In this document: one piece after another, positions 40,913 to 42,613 of the stretch
Layout of the letters: the number at the start of each line of letters is the position of its first letter
Position numbering within the stretch: the stretch's first letter is position 1
NCBI GenBank assembly: GCA_944326315.1
Contig: CALVDP010000017.1
Location: 1 to 42,613 of the forward strand
Direction: 5' to 3'
Length of the DNA: 42,613 nt
From: an uncultured Bacteroidales bacterium
GTDB lineage: Bacteria; Bacteroidota; Bacteroidia; Bacteroidales; UBA932
Translations under genes and position numbers: made by a program
Notes under the pieces: model-generated
Seen by the model: only the letters and a program-made list of their open reading frames with translations
Databases searched by the model: none
What the model was told of the DNA's origin: nothing

Positions 40913-42469
40913 ATGAAAAGATTTTTAACCGTTTTCGCGATAGCAGCATCTGCTATCTTCGCCCTGACATCGTGTCAGGAGGACAATCCTCAGAATGTGG
41001 ACGGTCCTGTCATCACCTGGGCTTCAAATCCGAATTTCGAGCCTCAGGACATCACAAACGACATGGATGTGAAAATATCAGTCTCTGCTCCGGCAGGTAT
41101 CAGTACGTTCGTTGTCACAATAACTTCGGATGCGCTTGAAGGCCTGCTCGGTACCAATACTATTGATTTCATCAATCCTGCCAGTGCAGAACTCGGAGCT
41201 ATCGTGACAATGATTCTCGGAGAAGGGGCTTCGGTCGAGGGCGCTACAGAGCTCAATCTTGACCTTTCCAATATGATACCTTTGATCCTTGGTGCGACAA
41301 CAGAAGAATCTGACCATGTATTCTCTCTTGCCGTAAGCGATGCCAACGGCAAGTCCGCTACGGCAGAGTGCACTTTCCACAGGCTTGCCGAGAACGGCGG
41401 CTCATCCGAAAATGTGCAGTTGGAGCTGTCTGATGTCGATCTCTGGAAGAATACGGCTGTCCTTACCCTTACAGGAGGCGAGGCTGCATCCGTAGCATAC
41501 AGGGAGCAGGGCACTGAAACATGGATCTCCCTTACAGCCGGGACTGACGGTACATATGCCATAGCTCCTGAGTGGACAAAAGACACCAATGCAGGAGGTC
41601 ATGATGTCTATACTCCGACAGCAGGAACAGGTATATGGGCCGGCAAGACATACGAGTTCCAGGTGGACGGCAATGCTGTGGAGTATACATACACTGCCGC
41701 CGACGGTGACGTCATCCCTAACGGTGACATGTCGGGCTGGTCTACTGTAAGCAGGAACGGACTGGTGGGGAGCGCTGATGTCGCTTATCCTAATGCAGCT
41801 GATGCAGAGGCTTTCTGGGATTGCGGAAATAACGGTGTGACTACTACACTTTGCACTAATCTGACTGATGAAGACGGGACAGCTCTCAATGTTGCTGCGC
41901 TTGCCAGCACAAACATGTTCGTTTTGGCTGCAGGTAACCTCTATACCGGTGACTTCCAGTATGCAAGTTTTACAGGAACGGCAAGTTTCGGAAAGAAATA
42001 CAGTTTTACAGCCAGGCCTCGTGCCCTCGGCCTTAAGTACAGTGCTGTCGTTGGCAATGTTGATCTGCTCAGATCTTCCGGTGACTTAGTCGAAGGGGTC
42101 GCAAAAGGCGATCCTGACAGGGCAAGGATATATGTTGCAATAGTAGACTGGACCGTCCAGCATGTTGTCGAATCTGGCATGACAACTACAACAGGCTCCT
42201 GGGATCCTGCAAACGGTATGACACAGGAAGCTGTCACAGAGGGAAACATCATAGGTTACGGTTCATTTGAAATGACTGCACCTGTTACCGGTACCGCTGA
42301 CGATCTGAAAGACCTGACAATTGATATTGTTTGGTATGATACTGATGCACAGCCGCAGGAAGGCAACTATTCTGTTGTCATTTCATGTGCATGCAATTAT
42401 TACGGAGACTTCTTCACAGGCTGCTCTACAAACAAGCTTTGGGTAGATGACTTCGCCTGGGTTTATTAG
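40913..42469 (+). CDS. Surface-type lipoprotein with C-terminal PCMD domain
   Basis: A 518-residue lipoprotein: signal MKRFLTVFAIAASAIFALTSC with Cys21, then QEDN, an acidic stretch like the Bacteroidota surface-export signal. Residues ~30-160 and ~165-260 look like two Ig/fibronectin-like beta domains (DVKISVSAPAGISTFVVTITS; VAYREQGTETWISLT). The rest (~265-518) fits the PCMD domain (putative carbohydrate metabolism domain): VIPNGDMSGW, KYSFTARPRALGLKY, ARIYVAIVDW, GYGSFEMTAP, and a final NKLWVDDFAWVY. PCMD proteins are common in polysaccharide-utilisation loci and probably bind glycans, but no SusC/SusD or glycosidase genes are visible here. It lies 92 nt after clpX and is followed by a terminator, so is probably its own unit; I see no full-consensus promoter. 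Confidence 0.82.
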   Translation: MKRFLTVFAIAASAIFALTSCQEDNPQNVDGPVITWASNPNFEPQDITNDMDVKISVSAPAGISTFVVTITSDALEGLLGTNTIDFINPASAELGAIVTMILGEGASVEGATELNLDLSNMIPLILGATTEESDHVFSLAVSDANGKSATAECTFHRLAENGGSSENVQLELSDVDLWKNTAVLTLTGGEAASVAYREQGTETWISLTAGTDGTYAIAPEWTKDTNAGGHDVYTPTAGTGIWAGKTYEFQVDGNAVEYTYTAADGDVIPNGDMSGWSTVSRNGLVGSADVAYPNAADAEAFWDCGNNGVTTTLCTNLTDEDGTALNVAALASTNMFVLAAGNLYTGDFQYASFTGTASFGKKYSFTARPRALGLKYSAVVGNVDLLRSSGDLVEGVAKGDPDRARIYVAIVDWTVQHVVESGMTTTTGSWDPANGMTQEAVTEGNIIGYGSFEMTAPVTGTADDLKDLTIDIVWYDTDAQPQEGNYSVVISCACNYYGDFFTGCSTNKLWVDDFAWVY

Positions 42470-42538
42470 AAATATCATCGATAATTTCTGAAAATTGGCC
42501 CGAAAGGACCATGGTTTTCTGAAAAAAACTTCGACTGA

Positions 42539-42576
42539 GGCCGACCCAAAAGAGAATTTTTGAGGTCGGCTTCTTT
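42539..42576 (+). terminator. Terminator of the PCMD lipoprotein gene
   Basis: GCCGACC (42540-42546) pairs with GGTCGGC (42564-42570). Inside, CAAAA faces TTTTTG. A TTCTTT run follows. The inner CAAAA...TTTTG arrangement resembles the hairpins at 11230, 15883 and 15940. Confidence 0.7.
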
Positions 42577-42613
42577 GCATAATGCAGAATGATATTCGGC
42601 TGCAATTTTTGAA

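Noticed and set aside
42470-42535. Small TGGCCC/GGACCA hairpin after the last lipoprotein gene as a terminator
   Set aside because: The stem is short with a mismatch and no U-run follows. The stronger hairpin at 42540-42570 is the better terminator.

Overview
The window looks like chromosomal DNA of a Bacteroidota bacterium, most likely a member of the Bacteroidales. The basis is threefold. Upstream regions repeatedly carry the Bacteroidota-type promoter (TTTG or TTG, about 19-22 nt, then TAnnTTTG) with little sign of Shine-Dalgarno sequences. There are several lipoproteins with acidic residues just after the lipobox cysteine. The gene content is typical of the group: GSCFA protein, THUMP-like methyltransferase, xer-hpf pair, 7TM-HD phosphodiesterase, PCMD-domain and fimbrillin-like lipoproteins. 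Base composition is moderately GC-rich for the group. I cannot fix the genus from sequence alone.

Layout. (1) 1-5.7 kb: a SulP anion transporter, glucose-6-phosphate isomerase, a repeat-rich 381-nt gap, a small outer-membrane barrel and a GSCFA protein. (2) 5.8-12.5 kb: an outer-membrane barrel with a surface-type 5'-nucleotidase lipoprotein, then an unlisted 50-residue peptide gene directly before a fimbrillin-like/beta-helix lipoprotein, a palindrome-rich gap, and an alpha/beta-hydrolase lipoprotein. (3) 12.5-17.4 kb: a solitary HsdR-N-type nuclease-like protein, a CCA-adding-type nucleotidyltransferase, a Xer recombinase, hibernation factor HPF, and a PurF paralogue lacking every glutaminase residue I could look for. 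(4) 17.4-25 kb: THUMP-like methyltransferase, phosphohexomutase, ModF-like double ABC ATPase, K+/H+ antiporter, endonuclease III and FtsE. (5) 25-31.8 kb: a 1014-residue TPR protein, an outer-membrane barrel and gyrB. (6) 31.9-37.3 kb: a compact run of alpha-oxoamine synthase, short-chain reductase, condensation-fold acyltransferase and PgpH-like HD phosphodiesterase. (7) 37.4-40.8 kb: tig-clpP-clpX. (8) 40.9-42.5 kb: a PCMD-domain lipoprotein and terminator.

Most of the window is housekeeping. Four things deserve attention. The first is the three-enzyme cassette at 31.9-35.3 kb: its order (acyl-amino-acid condensation, ketone reduction, acyl transfer) matches what a sphingolipid or sulfonolipid backbone needs, with a candidate for the N-acylation step. 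The second is the peptide plus lipoprotein unit at 8976-11075, with its own promoter, phased A/T tracts and a mosaic lipoprotein. The third is the glutaminase-dead PurF paralogue. The fourth is a 74-nt repeat found just after the stop codons of pgi and hpf, together with a family of related terminator hairpins.

I found no tRNA or rRNA gene, CRISPR array, prophage or complete insertion sequence. All main genes look intact.
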